DNA of 64,000 nucleotides from Taibaiella chishuiensis (GTDB taxonomy: Bacteria > Bacteroidota > Bacteroidia > Chitinophagales > Chitinophagaceae). Position 1 is the first letter of the stretch; each line of letters begins with the position of its first letter. This document shows positions 16,029-25,624 of this stretch, piece by piece. Location of the stretch: contig NZ_PYGD01000001.1 of the NCBI RefSeq assembly GCF_003014535.1, positions 1,550,001 through 1,614,000 of the forward strand, written 5' to 3'. Both the position numbers and the translations under genes were made by a program. The notes beneath the pieces were generated by a model that made no database searches, had not been told where the DNA came from, and saw only the letters and a list, made by a program, of their open reading frames with translations.

Positions 16029-17318
16029 CTACTTCTTCATTGCGGCTTCAATCTCCTCTACGGTGATCGGGATACCTTTAAAGAGGTCTTTGCTGCCGGT
16101 TTTGGTCAGCCAGTAGTTGTTTTCGATACGGATGCCCATCTGCTCTTCCTCGATATAGATACCGGGTTCGATGGTAAAGAGCATGCCTTCTTTTACCGGC
16201 TCGTTGCGTGTTCCGATGTCGTGCACATCCAGGCCCAGGTGGTGACCGATGCCATGATAGAAATATTTGCGGTAAGCCGGGTTGGCAGGATCCTGGTTTT
16301 TAAGGTCGGTCTTGGATATCAGGCCGATCGCAACCAGTTGCTTTTCCATTTCTTTATTCACCATATCGATATAGGCAGCATAGTTGATGCCGGGTTTCAG
16401 GATCGACTTGCAATAGTTGTGCACGTTCAGGCAGGCATTGTATACCTCTTTTTGCCTTTTGGTAAATTTGCCGCTTACGGGTATAGTACGGCTCAGGTCT
16501 GCATTATAATTGCCGTATTCGGCGCCAAAGTCCATCAGCAGCAGTTCGCCGGCTTTACACTCCTGGTTGTTGTCTACATAGTGCAGGGTGCGGGCACGGT
16601 CGCCGCTGGCGATAATGGCGCCGTAAGCATGACGGGTAGCGCGGTTGCGGATAAACTCATGCGTGATTTCAGCTTCGATCTCGTATTCCATTACGCCGGG
16701 CTGCACAAAACCACATACGCGCAGGAAGGCTTTATGCGTAATGTCTACAGCACGTTGTACCTGTTCCACTTCTTCCTTGGTTTTGATGGCGCGCAGTTCT
16801 TTCATGATGCGTGCGGCACGCTCGTAGCGGTGCAGCGGGTATTGCTTCATAAACGTGTGTACAAACAGCAGGTCGGTGCGGAAGGTATCGCCGCCGATGC
16901 GGTCGTTCTCATTGGTATCGAGGTATACATGGTCGGCATGGTGCATCCAGAGCTGGATTTGGGCATCGATGCTGTCTACGAACTGTATGTTGCCGATACC
17001 GCTGATCGCGGTAGCCTCGTCCTTACGCAGCAGGTGCCCGTTCCATTTTTCCAGCATTTCATCCGGGCGCTGTACCACCAGTACTTCCCTGGCCGAGGTA
17101 TCGGCATTGTCGGGATACAGGATCACCATAGTCTTTTCCTGCGTTACACCCGAAAGCCAGGTCACGTCGGAGTTGGCTTTATAGGCATATACGGCATCCG
17201 AGTTTTCGGACAATACCGGGTTGGCAACGAATATAGCGATGGAATTGGGCTTCATTTGTTTGGCAAACCGGGCCCGGTTCTGTGTATATAATTTTGAACT
17301 GATGGGTTCGTATTTCAT
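16029..17318 (-). CDS. pepP: Xaa-Pro aminopeptidase (M24B family)
   Basis: A 429-residue metallopeptidase that removes an N-terminal residue preceding proline. The N-terminal creatinase-like domain (about residues 1-165) contains FVANPVLSENSDAVY. The C-terminal pita-bread domain has the five metal ligands: two Asp in LLMDFGAEYGNYNADLSR, His in GIGHHLGLDVHD, Glu in FTIEPGIYIEEE and Glu in GIRIENNYWLT. Length fits the family (about 430-470). It is cytoplasmic, with no signal peptide. The GT-C membrane gene lies 52 bp upstream on the same strand. Confidence 0.93.
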   Translation of the reverse strand: MKYEPISSKLYTQNRARFAKQMKPNSIAIFVANPVLSENSDAVYAYKANSDVTWLSGVTQEKTMVILYPDNADTSAREVLVVQRPDEMLEKWNGHLLRKDEATAISGIGNIQFVDSIDAQIQLWMHHADHVYLDTNENDRIGGDTFRTDLLFVHTFMKQYPLHRYERAARIMKELRAIKTKEEVEQVQRAVDITHKAFLRVCGFVQPGVMEYEIEAEITHEFIRNRATRHAYGAIIASGDRARTLHYVDNNQECKAGELLLMDFGAEYGNYNADLSRTIPVSGKFTKRQKEVYNACLNVHNYCKSILKPGINYAAYIDMVNKEMEKQLVAIGLISKTDLKNQDPANPAYRKYFYHGIGHHLGLDVHDIGTRNEPVKEGMLFTIEPGIYIEEEQMGIRIENNYWLTKTGSKDLFKGIPITVEEIEAAMKK

Positions 17319-17370
17319 TGTTGTTCTTATTTATTGAAGGAGATCGGCAAAGTAACGAAATTTTGCAGGA

Positions 17371-19086
17371 TTACCGTTGTACGGTATGCAGCTGCTTCAT
17401 GTCGACGCGCTTCCATTGGTCGCCCACCTGGAACAGGATTGCCGTATGTTCGCCCGGTTGTTCTTTAAACGTAAGGATATAACTCCGGTCATTATCCGTA
17501 TAGGTTACTTTATACAATTCGTTTTCGTAATCCGTAGCCTTCAGCACCGGGTTGGCGTAACACCACCAGGCATCAGCTTCGTTAAGTGTTACCTTCAGTT
17601 GCAGGGAATCGAGTACGGTAACATGCGCCCCGCCGTCGATATCGGCCAGGTTGTAAGCGGCCACATCATACACTTGCCCTTTTACCGATGTGCCGGTAAA
17701 TACCTGCAGGTGCGGGTTAAAGTCATCTTCCGTATTGGCGATCATCATACCCACACCTTTGTAAACCGAAGGTATATTGAGCAAGACTACCGGGTCGGAA
17801 TCCTGCCAGTGGAAATGGTCCAGCACGCCGTAAAAAAGTTTTGTGGTGATCCGTACATTGTGCACGGCATATAAAGTACAGCCCAGGTATACCAGGCCAA
17901 AGGCGGCTATGAGTGTACGGCGAAGCGCGCGTAACCTTGCGGGCAGGCTGTACAGGCAAGCGGCCAGGAAGATAAAGAAGAACGCGCTGGGCAGGTAAAA
18001 GTAGCGGCTGCCCCGGTAGGGGTAACCTTCGAAATACCAGCTGGGCAGGATAATCACGCAACTGGCCAGCCCAAGGGCAAACAGGGTATAAAGCAGTTGC
18101 ATCCTGGCAGAGCCTTTGCGGTATTTGATAAACCCGGTAAGCGATACCACGAACAGGATGATGGCATTGATGGCTACGATTACGGGATGTGCCGCAAACG
18201 CATAGATGCGCTGCCGGATATCGAGCGGGAGGTAGTGCCCGGCAAAGAAAATATCGAAAGGATATTTAAACAGTTTACTCATCACGATGATGGGCGTCTT
18301 ACCCATCACATAGGCGGCATTCACTTTCTTCGTATCTGAATTCTGGTAGCGGATCAGCACATTTCTTGAGAAGAAATATTGGGTTACAAAGTAGACGATG
18401 ATCAGCAGCACCAGGGGCACTACCAGGCGAAACACTGCTTTGCTGGCGGTTTTGAGGTCGATACGCTTGGCATACCACAGGGCAAATACGACCAGGAAGA
18501 TAAAGACCGGTATAAGCAGGAACAACTCCAGCATAAAGGTAGACAGGTAGAAGAGCCCGATACTCATCCAGATATACTTCGTACGGGAAGTATCGGCGAG
18601 GTAACGGAGCGACCAGTCCAGGATGGTGAAGATGATAAACGTCGCGGTCAGGTAATGAATACAGGATTTCCAGATCACAATCTCCGAAGCCTGCGGACTG
18701 ATCAGGAAAAAACAGGTGGCGGTAAATACGGCCCATTGGTTGTTCTTCCAGTCGAACCAGGCCAGCAGCCGGCTGAAAAAGCGGAACACCATACCGGCAT
18801 TGATCGCATGCAGGGCGGTAAACAACAACAACCAGGGCAGGGGCGCCCTGCCGAATAACGACAGCAGCCCATACAGCAGGATATGGGTGCCCTGGTACAG
18901 GTGCTTATTGATATTGCCATGAATATTGGAGAACCCGATAAAGTCGTTGTCCCGGTAATATTGGAGGATGCCATGGAAGTCTTCATAAAATCCGCCCTGG
19001 TAAGCCGGCAGGTAGATCAGTGTGGCTACGATCCAAAACAAGAAAAAACGGGCCGTTTTATGCGCCAGTAGCGGAGGAAAATTCAT
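17371..19086 (-). CDS. Multi-pass membrane protein, GT-C glycosyltransferase-like
   Basis: A 571-residue protein with about ten or eleven membrane helices. The first loop carries an acidic motif (GGFYEDFHGI) after the first helix, as in GT-C glycosyltransferases that use lipid-phosphate sugar donors. The C-terminal 150 residues form a soluble domain with beta character (PVVLLNIPSVYKGVG, VTVLDSLQLKVTL). It could add a sugar to protein or glycan on the outer side of the inner membrane. The acceptor is unknown and no glycan cluster surrounds it. It is divergent from the PorE-like gene. Confidence 0.7.
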   Translation of the reverse strand: MNFPPLLAHKTARFFLFWIVATLIYLPAYQGGFYEDFHGILQYYRDNDFIGFSNIHGNINKHLYQGTHILLYGLLSLFGRAPLPWLLLFTALHAINAGMVFRFFSRLLAWFDWKNNQWAVFTATCFFLISPQASEIVIWKSCIHYLTATFIIFTILDWSLRYLADTSRTKYIWMSIGLFYLSTFMLELFLLIPVFIFLVVFALWYAKRIDLKTASKAVFRLVVPLVLLIIVYFVTQYFFSRNVLIRYQNSDTKKVNAAYVMGKTPIIVMSKLFKYPFDIFFAGHYLPLDIRQRIYAFAAHPVIVAINAIILFVVSLTGFIKYRKGSARMQLLYTLFALGLASCVIILPSWYFEGYPYRGSRYFYLPSAFFFIFLAACLYSLPARLRALRRTLIAAFGLVYLGCTLYAVHNVRITTKLFYGVLDHFHWQDSDPVVLLNIPSVYKGVGMMIANTEDDFNPHLQVFTGTSVKGQVYDVAAYNLADIDGGAHVTVLDSLQLKVTLNEADAWWCYANPVLKATDYENELYKVTYTDNDRSYILTFKEQPGEHTAILFQVGDQWKRVDMKQLHTVQR

Positions 19087-19222
19087 GGGGACGAAAATAC
19101 AAGCTTATATCAAAAAAAAGCAAATGGACCGGCCTGTTTTACCGGATCAACAACGCTTTTTTTCATTTTTAGCAAAAAAAGTTGTTTATTGCAGACTCTG
19201 CATATCAATTGATTCAAGTTTA

Positions 19223-21139
19223 ATGCGCTCCTTTTGTCTGTTCATTTTTTGCCTGCTCGGTACTGCCTTGATCTATGCACAGGGAATCCTGGGCAACTCG
19301 GGTCAGCGGCTCTACGATAAAGGGCAGGAGTACCTGAGGCGGCACAACAACGAAAAAGCAGAATCCTGTTTCCTGAAAAGTATTAAAGAAGCGCCGCAAA
19401 ATATAGATGCCTATACGGCATTGAGTACTTTGTATTGCTCCCAGGCACAGTATGCCAAAGCTGCCGGTATATTCGAAAGCGCCGCACAGGCCTGCCCTAA
19501 ATGTACCCATGCCTTTGCCTTACCGCTTGCTACCGCGCTTTGCCGCGCGCAGCAGTTCGACCGTGCAGGCGAGGTGCTGGCCCGCTGGCAAAAGCCCGCA
19601 GTGCTTAATCCCCGCATCAAACAGCAATACGAACAGCTACGCGCCAATATACAGTTTGGCAAATACGCGATGGCGGCCCGGCATACCGATACGCCCCGCA
19701 ATATGGGCCCGATGATCAACTCCCGTTACGACGAATACTTTCCTTCGGTGAGCCGCGACGACAGCACCCTGGTCTTTACGCGGAAAACAAATGGCGTGGA
19801 TGAAGATTTTTACAGCGCCCGACGCGACTCCTGCGGTGGCTGGTTTACGGCCCGCGATATGGGCACACCGCCCAATTCGCCCCAGCAGGAAGGTGCGCAG
19901 ATGCTTTCGGCCGACGGGCACTACCTGTTCTTTATGCGTTGCGGCAACCGCAGTCTGAACGGCTGGGAGGCCGGTGGCTGCGATCTTTATTTTTCCTATA
20001 CCGAAAAAGAGGGCTGGTCCCAGCCGGTACCTTTCGGCGCTACGATCAATACGCCGGGATACGAAGGCATGCCTTCTTTGTCGTCCGATAATAAAGAACT
20101 GTTTTTTGTAAGCGAACGCGAAGGGGGATATGGCGGTAAGGATATTTATGTGTCGCGTTTTGCAGACGGGTTGTGGCAGGTGCCCGAAAACCTGGGCCCA
20201 GAGATCAATACGCCTTACGACGAAACTGCGCCTTTTATCAGCCCGGATAATAAAACCCTGTACTTCACGTCCAACGGGCATCCCGGCCTTGGGGGCAACG
20301 ACGTGTTCTTCAGCCGCCGCAGGCCCGGCGATAAATGGGAGCAACCGCAAAACCCGGGGTATCCCTTCAATACTGCATTTGACGAGGTAAGCGCCTGTAT
20401 CAGCTCCGATGGTAAAAAGGCCTACCTGGCTTCCGACCGCAGCGGCGGCGAGGGCGGTATGGACCTGTACGAGGTAACCCTGCCCGAAGAGGCCCGTGCC
20501 GAACCCTTTACCTATGTACATGGCGTGGTATACGACAGTCTGGATAATACAAGGGTAACCTATGCACAGCTCGAATGGCTGGATGCCGCTACCGGTGAGC
20601 CGGTATACCATTACCAGAGCAACAGGGGCGATGGCAGTTATATGGGCGCTATTGCGCTGAGCCGGAAGTATGTGCTGCATACCTATCGTGCAGGCTTCCT
20701 GGATCGTAACGATACGCTTGAATTTACGCAAACCAATAACCTCTATCCCGATACGCTGAATATAGCCTTGCTGCCACGCGATTACCGGCCACCTCTATAC
20801 GATACGATGATCCTTAAGGTATACTTTGCCAAAAGTACCGTTGCGGGCAGCGATTCGGACAAAGTGCTGCTGCAGCACCTTGCCACACCCTATATCGGGC
20901 GGGAATACACCCAATATTTTATCAATGGTTATACCGACGATTCCGGATCGCCGGTGATCAACGACGATCTTTCCTTTGCCCGGGCGCGGGGCGTGGCCGA
21001 CTGGTTGCGGGAAATCGGCGTGCCGGATGAGCAGATCCATGTGCAGGGCTGGGCCGATGCCAATCCTGCGGCGCCCAACGATTCGGAGCCAAACCGCTAT
21101 CTTAACCGGCGTGTGGAGGTAACCCTGCGCAAGCCCTAG
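19223..21139 (+). CDS. PorE-like OmpA family protein (TPR, PD40 propeller, OmpA domain)
   Basis: A 638-residue exported protein when started at MRSFCLFIFCLLG; longer upstream frames overlap the divergent gene and have no signal peptide. After the signal come TPR helices (about residues 25-140), PD40/WD40-like propeller blades (DEYFPSVSRDDSTLVFT, GMPSLSSDNKELFFVSEREG, TAPFISPDNKTLYFTSNGHP, VSACISSDGKKAYLASDRSG), a carboxypeptidase-regulatory-like beta domain, and a C-terminal OmpA domain that would bind peptidoglycan (YFINGYTDDSGS, ARARGVADWLREIGV, NRRVEVTL). PorE of the T9SS has this order and length. The architecture has many paralogs in Bacteroidota, so the specific PorE role is only likely. 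It ends 2 bp from the convergent SUI1 gene. Confidence 0.85.
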   Translation: MRSFCLFIFCLLGTALIYAQGILGNSGQRLYDKGQEYLRRHNNEKAESCFLKSIKEAPQNIDAYTALSTLYCSQAQYAKAAGIFESAAQACPKCTHAFALPLATALCRAQQFDRAGEVLARWQKPAVLNPRIKQQYEQLRANIQFGKYAMAARHTDTPRNMGPMINSRYDEYFPSVSRDDSTLVFTRKTNGVDEDFYSARRDSCGGWFTARDMGTPPNSPQQEGAQMLSADGHYLFFMRCGNRSLNGWEAGGCDLYFSYTEKEGWSQPVPFGATINTPGYEGMPSLSSDNKELFFVSEREGGYGGKDIYVSRFADGLWQVPENLGPEINTPYDETAPFISPDNKTLYFTSNGHPGLGGNDVFFSRRRPGDKWEQPQNPGYPFNTAFDEVSACISSDGKKAYLASDRSGGEGGMDLYEVTLPEEARAEPFTYVHGVVYDSLDNTRVTYAQLEWLDAATGEPVYHYQSNRGDGSYMGAIALSRKYVLHTYRAGFLDRNDTLEFTQTNNLYPDTLNIALLPRDYRPPLYDTMILKVYFAKSTVAGSDSDKVLLQHLATPYIGREYTQYFINGYTDDSGSPVINDDLSFARARGVADWLREIGVPDEQIHVQGWADANPAAPNDSEPNRYLNRRVEVTLRKP

Positions 21140-21141
21140 GC

Positions 21142-21483
21142 TCAGACCATTTTGGTCTGGCTGTAGCCCCAGTCTTTAAGCCATTCGGTAACTTTGAGTT
21201 TATAGTCGCCCTGGATCAGGATCAGGCCGTCTTTAGCGCTGCCACCGGCGCCACATTTGGTTTTCAGCTTTTTGCCCAGTTCTTCAAGCGCTTCCTCGCT
21301 ACCCGAGAAGCCTTCTACCAGGGTTACGGTTTTACCGGCCCGCTGTTTCCGGTCCAGTTTTACTTTCAGTTTCTGTTGCGCAGGCGGCAGGGTTTCCTGT
21401 GCTTCCGGCTCTTCTTCCCGCATCATTTCGGGGTTGGTCGAAAACACAAGCCCGCTGAAGCTGTTCAATTTTTTCTTGGTCAT
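21142..21483 (-). CDS. Translation initiation factor SUI1/eIF1 homolog (YciH family)
   Basis: A 113-residue protein with the SUI1 fold in its C-terminal 75 residues: LKVKLDRKQRAGKTVTLVEG, KKLKTKCGAGGSAKDGLILI and QGDYKLKVTEWL. Bacterial members (YciH) are linked to start-site fidelity at the ribosome, though their cellular role is not settled. The N-terminal 40 residues are acidic and probably disordered. It lies 38 bp downstream of the acetyltransferase gene on the same strand. Confidence 0.92.
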   Translation of the reverse strand: MTKKKLNSFSGLVFSTNPEMMREEEPEAQETLPPAQQKLKVKLDRKQRAGKTVTLVEGFSGSEEALEELGKKLKTKCGAGGSAKDGLILIQGDYKLKVTEWLKDWGYSQTKMV

Positions 21484-21521
21484 AAGGGTACTGATTTAAA
21501 ATGCAGGGCAGGATGCCGGTA

Positions 21522-22463
21522 TTATCCCAGCAAAGTTCTTTTAATTTTCCAGATAAGCGACCGGTGGTGGATACAATACAGGTAATACTGCCGGCTGCCG
21601 CCAAAACGCCTGAAGAAGGGTTCGATACCGGGATCCATACTGCCTTCGAAATCGAAAATGCGCAGGCCCATGCGTCGTGCCAGGCATATGGCTTCCCAGA
21701 TCAGCAGGCGCACGACGCCGGGGTGGGCCGTATCTTTAGCCACGGCACTGATCAGCAGGTACATGGTATGCCCGTCCCAGAGCAGCAGCAGGCCGGCAAC
21801 TACTTGCTGGTTACCGTCTTTGGCTACCAGTATCTTGCCTTGCCCTGCCCGCAGGCTGGCTTCGATCATCCGTACCAGGAATTCCCGGCTATAGGTATAT
21901 TTTTTCTTTTTCCGGCTGAATGTGCCGTAATGCAGTTCCAGCAGCTCCTCCAGGTAATCCGGGCCTTCGTCGGTAGTATGCAGGGGTTGCGCCTGTTTGA
22001 TCAGGTAACGGTGGTTACGGTGTACGGCCGCATAGAGCTTGGCCTCGGGTTGCCCCAGGTCGATATGATAGGTGAGCAGGCTGGTATACTTAAACCCGCG
22101 CTGGTAAAAGCTGAGGAAGTTGTCCTGGCCCGGCAGGCCCAGCACATTACAACTGTCGTAGCGGGGCAACTGGCCCAGCAGGTCTTTCAGCACGCGGTCT
22201 TCCCAGGTCGTTTTTTCCTGCGCATCCAGCTTTTCGGGATAAAAGAAAAAAGGACCGAGATAAGGGGTCATGTCCGGGTTGCGGATAATAACCAGGCCCG
22301 ACTTCTTTTCCAATTGGTAAGGCATTACACCGGTTATCACGCCCTTTTCCTCCGTAAGGGCTACATCCCAGGCGCTGCATACGGTATCCAGCCACCAGGG
22401 CTGGAAAAAAAGCGGTAGCTCCTGTAGCTTTTCGAAGTTGCGGTATTGCTCTTTAGGGGTCAT
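21522..22463 (-). CDS. GNAT/FemAB-like acyltransferase
   Basis: A 313-residue protein when started at MTPKEQYRNF; an in-frame ATG at 22526 adds 21 residues without family support. The pattern fits the GNAT domain of the BioF2/FemAB type: FFQPWWLDTVC near the start, LYAAVHRNHRYLIKQAQ in the middle, KILVAKDGNQQVVAGLLLLW and FDFEGSMDPGIEPFFRRFGG near the end. Members transfer acyl or aminoacyl groups to cell-envelope substrates. The substrate here is unknown. It probably shares a transcript with the SUI1 gene. Confidence 0.8.
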   Translation of the reverse strand: MTPKEQYRNFEKLQELPLFFQPWWLDTVCSAWDVALTEEKGVITGVMPYQLEKKSGLVIIRNPDMTPYLGPFFFYPEKLDAQEKTTWEDRVLKDLLGQLPRYDSCNVLGLPGQDNFLSFYQRGFKYTSLLTYHIDLGQPEAKLYAAVHRNHRYLIKQAQPLHTTDEGPDYLEELLELHYGTFSRKKKKYTYSREFLVRMIEASLRAGQGKILVAKDGNQQVVAGLLLLWDGHTMYLLISAVAKDTAHPGVVRLLIWEAICLARRMGLRIFDFEGSMDPGIEPFFRRFGGSRQYYLYCIHHRSLIWKIKRTLLG

Positions 22464-22550
22464 GGGTAAGCCTCGATCTTTGGAAAGACCGGCAATAATA
22501 CAAAAAATACAGGCAAGGCGGGGCATTGGCCTTTGTTACTGTGCCTTATA

Positions 22551-23387
22551 TTAACCCAGGAATTTCACGATCGCCTTTACCACATGTACCGCGTTAGCGC
22601 CGTAGAGCATCGTCTGGTGGTTACCGTCCACGCCCACATAATAGCAATCCTGCATCATTGCCACGGTTTCTTTGGCTTTAAAATCGGGCAGCAGGGGTTC
22701 GCCCAGGGTATACTCGTCGCAGGCGTTGATCAGTACTGCGGGTTGTTTTACCGCGGCAAAGTCCTCTTTCCAGGGTTCGCTGGCCACACCCATCGATACC
22801 TCGATAATATTGGTATAATTGGGGTAAGGGTTTACCGTGCCGTCTTCCCGGATATGACCGTCGGCGGCATAATAACTTTCCATGTCTTCATCCCAGAAGG
22901 TGTTTTGCGGCGCGGCTTTCATCGCATCCAGGTATACTTCGTACGAGGGGAAAGTCTTATCGAGGCGGCTTAGCGAAGGCATCAGCATGGCCGGTGCATT
23001 GGGGTTCATTTCGGCGGCGGCATCCAGGATCACGATCCTGCCCACCCTGCCGGGATAGTGGCTGGCCAGGTAAATGCTCAGCAGGGCGCCATACGAGTGG
23101 CCGGCCAGCCAGGCCTGTTCGATACCCAGGTGGTCGAGCAGGCCCAGTATATCGCGGGCATGCTCTTCGAGGGTATAACAAAAGGCGGGCTTGTCGCTGA
23201 GACCGCGGCCGCGCAGGTCGGGCGCAATAATGCGGTAATGGTTGTTCAGTCCTTTGGATACGAGACCGTCGAAGGCATGTGCATTGGCGGTAAGGCCGTG
23301 CAGCATGACCAGGGTAGGTTTATCTGCCGCCGGGTACTCGATATAATGGAGGTTGATGCTGTTTGTAGTAATGAAATGATCGGTCAT
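22551..23387 (-). CDS. Alpha/beta hydrolase
   Basis: A 278-residue cytoplasmic hydrolase. The fold shows in VMLHGLTANAHAFDGL (oxyanion region), the nucleophile elbow GHSYGALLS, a late Asp in VLINACDEYTLGE and His in VGVDGNHQTMLYG, which complete a Ser-Asp-His triad. A cap insertion lies at about residues 130-200. The substrate cannot be deduced. It is downstream of the 3-hydroxybutyrate dehydrogenase gene but separated from it by a terminator. Confidence 0.88.
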   Translation of the reverse strand: MTDHFITTNSINLHYIEYPAADKPTLVMLHGLTANAHAFDGLVSKGLNNHYRIIAPDLRGRGLSDKPAFCYTLEEHARDILGLLDHLGIEQAWLAGHSYGALLSIYLASHYPGRVGRIVILDAAAEMNPNAPAMLMPSLSRLDKTFPSYEVYLDAMKAAPQNTFWDEDMESYYAADGHIREDGTVNPYPNYTNIIEVSMGVASEPWKEDFAAVKQPAVLINACDEYTLGEPLLPDFKAKETVAMMQDCYYVGVDGNHQTMLYGANAVHVVKAIVKFLG

Positions 23388-23396
23388 GAAAGCTGT

Positions 23397-23439
23397 TTTA
23401 AAAAAAGCACCGGCGGCTCCCCCCGATGCCTGCCGGTGT
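23397..23439 (-). terminator. Intrinsic terminator after bdhA
   Basis: On the minus strand the stem ACACCGGC / GCCGGTGC with interior pairing is followed by a long T run (complement of 23397-23406). Confidence 0.75.
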
Positions 23440-23454
23440 TATAGGTATAAAATT

Positions 23455-24228
23455 CTAGTGGGCGGTCCAGCCGGCGTCCAGCGGCATGGCAATACCGGTA
23501 ATAGTGGCTGCGGCTTCGCTGTCGGCCAGGTACAGGATCGTTTGTGCGATGGTGTCGGTGGTAATAAATTCCTTGATGGCATGTTCGGCCAGGAATACCT
23601 TTTCGATCACTTCTTCGCGGGTCATATTGTGGGCCTTCATCTGGTCGGGTATCTGTTTGTCCACGATGGGGGTATGTACATAACCCGGGCAGATGGCATT
23701 GGCCGTAATGCCAAACTCACCGCCTTCGAGCGCCAGTACTTTGGTAAAGCCGATAATGCCGTGTTTGGCGGCTACATAAGCGCTTTTGAACGGCGAGGCG
23801 ATAAGCCCGTGCGCCGAAGAAATATTGACGATCCTGCCATATTTCTGTTCTTTCATTTTAGGCCATACGGCTTTGGTGGCGTGGAAGGCTGCGGTAAGAT
23901 TGATGGCGATGATGGCATCCCATTTGTCTTCCGGGAAGTCTTCTACCGGTGCTACAAACTGGATGCCGGCATTATTGACCAGTACCTCGATGGTACCGAA
24001 CTGATCGAAGGCTTGCTGTACCATCGCCCGGATCTCTTCGGGCTGCAGCATATTGGCCGGCGAAAAAATATGCCCTACATTATAAGTCTGGGCTACCTCT
24101 GCGGCTATCTCCGCGCCGTTTTCTTCCAGCCCGTTAAATACGATGTTATAACCTTTGGCTGCAAAGGCTTTGGCTGTGGCCAGGCCTATGCCGCTGGTAC
24201 TGCCGGTAATTAAAGCTGTTTTTGACAT
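23455..24228 (-). CDS. bdhA: 3-hydroxybutyrate dehydrogenase (short-chain dehydrogenase)
   Basis: A 257-residue SDR enzyme that interconverts 3-hydroxybutyrate and acetoacetate with NAD. It has the cofactor loop TGSTSGIG, NNAG, the catalytic Ser in NISSAHGL and Tyr-Lys in SAYVAAKHG, and the family-specific segment CPGYVHTPIVDKQI followed by EKVFLAEHAIKEFIT. Length and end (GIAMPLDAGWTA) match known 3-hydroxybutyrate dehydrogenases. Another SDR specificity cannot be excluded. Confidence 0.87.
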   Translation of the reverse strand: MSKTALITGSTSGIGLATAKAFAAKGYNIVFNGLEENGAEIAAEVAQTYNVGHIFSPANMLQPEEIRAMVQQAFDQFGTIEVLVNNAGIQFVAPVEDFPEDKWDAIIAINLTAAFHATKAVWPKMKEQKYGRIVNISSAHGLIASPFKSAYVAAKHGIIGFTKVLALEGGEFGITANAICPGYVHTPIVDKQIPDQMKAHNMTREEVIEKVFLAEHAIKEFITTDTIAQTILYLADSEAAATITGIAMPLDAGWTAH

Positions 24229-24319
24229 AGATTATATGTTTGATGATACCCTGTAAAATTGGGATAATAAAGCTGTCGGTGCGTCCGTAACAATGTTAAG
24301 TCCTCGTCAATTAAGATTC

Positions 24320-24859
24320 CTAAAAGGGACTGTCGAAAGCGCTCAGCGGCGGGAACTCCTGGTCGCGGGCCGACATAACGGGCGCAGCACAGGCCCAGTC
24401 CATACCGAAGCTGTCGTACATAATACCGGCATCGTGGTCGCGGCTGTGTTCGGAAGATACCAGGTAGTAGGTTATAGTATCGTTCTCCAGGGTTTTAAAA
24501 CCATGGGCAAAGCCCGGCGGTATATAAAAGGCCTGGTGATTGGCGGCGGAGAGCTCGGCGGCAAAGTATTGCCCGTAAGTGGGGCTCTGGCGGCGCAGGT
24601 CTACCAGCACATCCAGTATAGCGCCATGCGGACAGAATACGATCTTGGCATGATCGTGCGGTGGCAACTGGAAATGCATGCCCCGGATCACATCTTTATG
24701 GGAAACGGAAAAATAGCTTTCCTTCAGTTCGAAACCGATATCGCCCTGGCGGAAAAAGCTGTCCTGGAAAGTCTTTACAAAACTGCCCCGGTTATCGGCA
24801 AAGGCGGGTAGGGTGATCAGCGCAGCGCCGGTTAAAGGCAGGGATTCGAAAGCAAACAT
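24320..24859 (-). CDS. RmlC-like dTDP-4-dehydrorhamnose 3,5-epimerase family protein
   Basis: A 179-residue cupin of the RmlC family. Recognisable blocks are LPAFADNRGSFVKTF, the catalytic histidine region VIRGMHFQLPPHDHAKIV, ILDVLVDLRRQSPTYGQYFA and AFYIPPGFAHGFKTLENDTI. RmlC epimerises C3 and C5 of dTDP-4-keto-6-deoxyglucose on the way to dTDP-rhamnose. No rmlA, rmlB or rmlD is next to it. The end is slightly divergent (GIMYDSFGMDW), so a related sugar epimerase is possible. Confidence 0.85.
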   Translation of the reverse strand: MFAFESLPLTGAALITLPAFADNRGSFVKTFQDSFFRQGDIGFELKESYFSVSHKDVIRGMHFQLPPHDHAKIVFCPHGAILDVLVDLRRQSPTYGQYFAAELSAANHQAFYIPPGFAHGFKTLENDTITYYLVSSEHSRDHDAGIMYDSFGMDWACAAPVMSARDQEFPPLSAFDSPF

Positions 24860-25068
24860 AAGGGCTTGATTTTGTTTTGGTACTTCAAAAGTACAATATC
24901 TCTTAACACATTTTTGGGAAGCCTGGTTTTAATTCCGGCTAAACTTCGGGAAGCGGTTGTCGTCTTAATAACTGTAAGCAGGTTACGAAAGCACAATGCA
25001 AAGCCGCTTGCCAGACAGGAATTCCCCGGCGCCGGAACCAGTGAATAACAGCATCTAAATTCAAACTT

Positions 25069-25410
25069 ATGAAAAAGCACATTTTTTTTACGGCCCTGTT
25101 CGTATTATTCGGATTATTTTTTACCACAGCGGCCAATGCGCAGGGGCACGGCTGGGGACGTAACAAACATTATTACAAAGAACAGCGGCGCATGGACCGG
25201 GCCTATGCTAAAGGCTACCGGGATGGCTACCATGAGGATCGCAGGTATGTAAGAAGGCACCGCAGGGTGGCTTACTACCCGCCCGTATACCGTCCGCGTC
25301 CAAGGTATTACCGCCCGGCCCCGGTATATGCACCACCGCCACCAAGGCCATATTACCGCGGAGGCGTTTCGATCAATATCCCGCTGCCACCCTTACCACC
25401 GCATCCATAG
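25069..25410 (+). CDS. Small secreted Arg/Tyr/Pro-rich protein
   Basis: A 113-residue protein with signal peptide MKKHIFFTALFVLFGLFFTT cleaved near ANA. The mature part is strongly basic and Tyr-rich (KHYYKEQRRMDRAYAKGYRD, YVRRHRRVAYYPP) and ends in proline-rich low complexity (VYAPPPPRPYYRGG, LPPLPPHP). No domain is recognised. Such proteins are common in Bacteroidota envelopes; the role is unknown. It has its own terminator. Confidence 0.7.
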   Translation: MKKHIFFTALFVLFGLFFTTAANAQGHGWGRNKHYYKEQRRMDRAYAKGYRDGYHEDRRYVRRHRRVAYYPPVYRPRPRYYRPAPVYAPPPPRPYYRGGVSINIPLPPLPPHP

Positions 25411-25467
25411 GATTTAGTATAGTATTGTCTTTTTTAAGTGTGTATAAATTGAAAGTGTGAAAAGGGA

Positions 25468-25503
25468 GTGTTCCGGTGTTTTATACGCCGGAACATTTTT
25501 TTT
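25468..25503 (+). terminator. Intrinsic terminator
   Basis: Stem TGTTCCGG / CCGGAACA with an 11-nt loop followed by eight T residues, after the gene ending at 25410. Confidence 0.8.
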
Positions 25504-25609
25504 GCAGCAAAGCAGGATGCCGGTTTTATACGGCAAAAGGTAATACCTTTCTCTATATCCCTATTACTATTTTGTTAAGCCGTATTTTCCGAATTTCTAA
25601 AAATCAGCG

Positions 25610-25617
25610 TAACTTTG
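25610..25617 (+). promoter_or_regulatory. -7 promoter box of purF
   Basis: TAACTTTG matches TAnnTTTG exactly and ends only 7 nt before the ATG at 25625, so the mRNA would be almost leaderless. No TTG at the expected distance upstream is obvious. Confidence 0.55.
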
Positions 25618-25624
25618 CGTCCAC

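Noticed and set aside
16005-17291. Open frame of 428 codons antisense to the Xaa-Pro aminopeptidase
   Set aside because: The minus-strand protein has all metal ligands; the plus frame only mirrors its codon bias.
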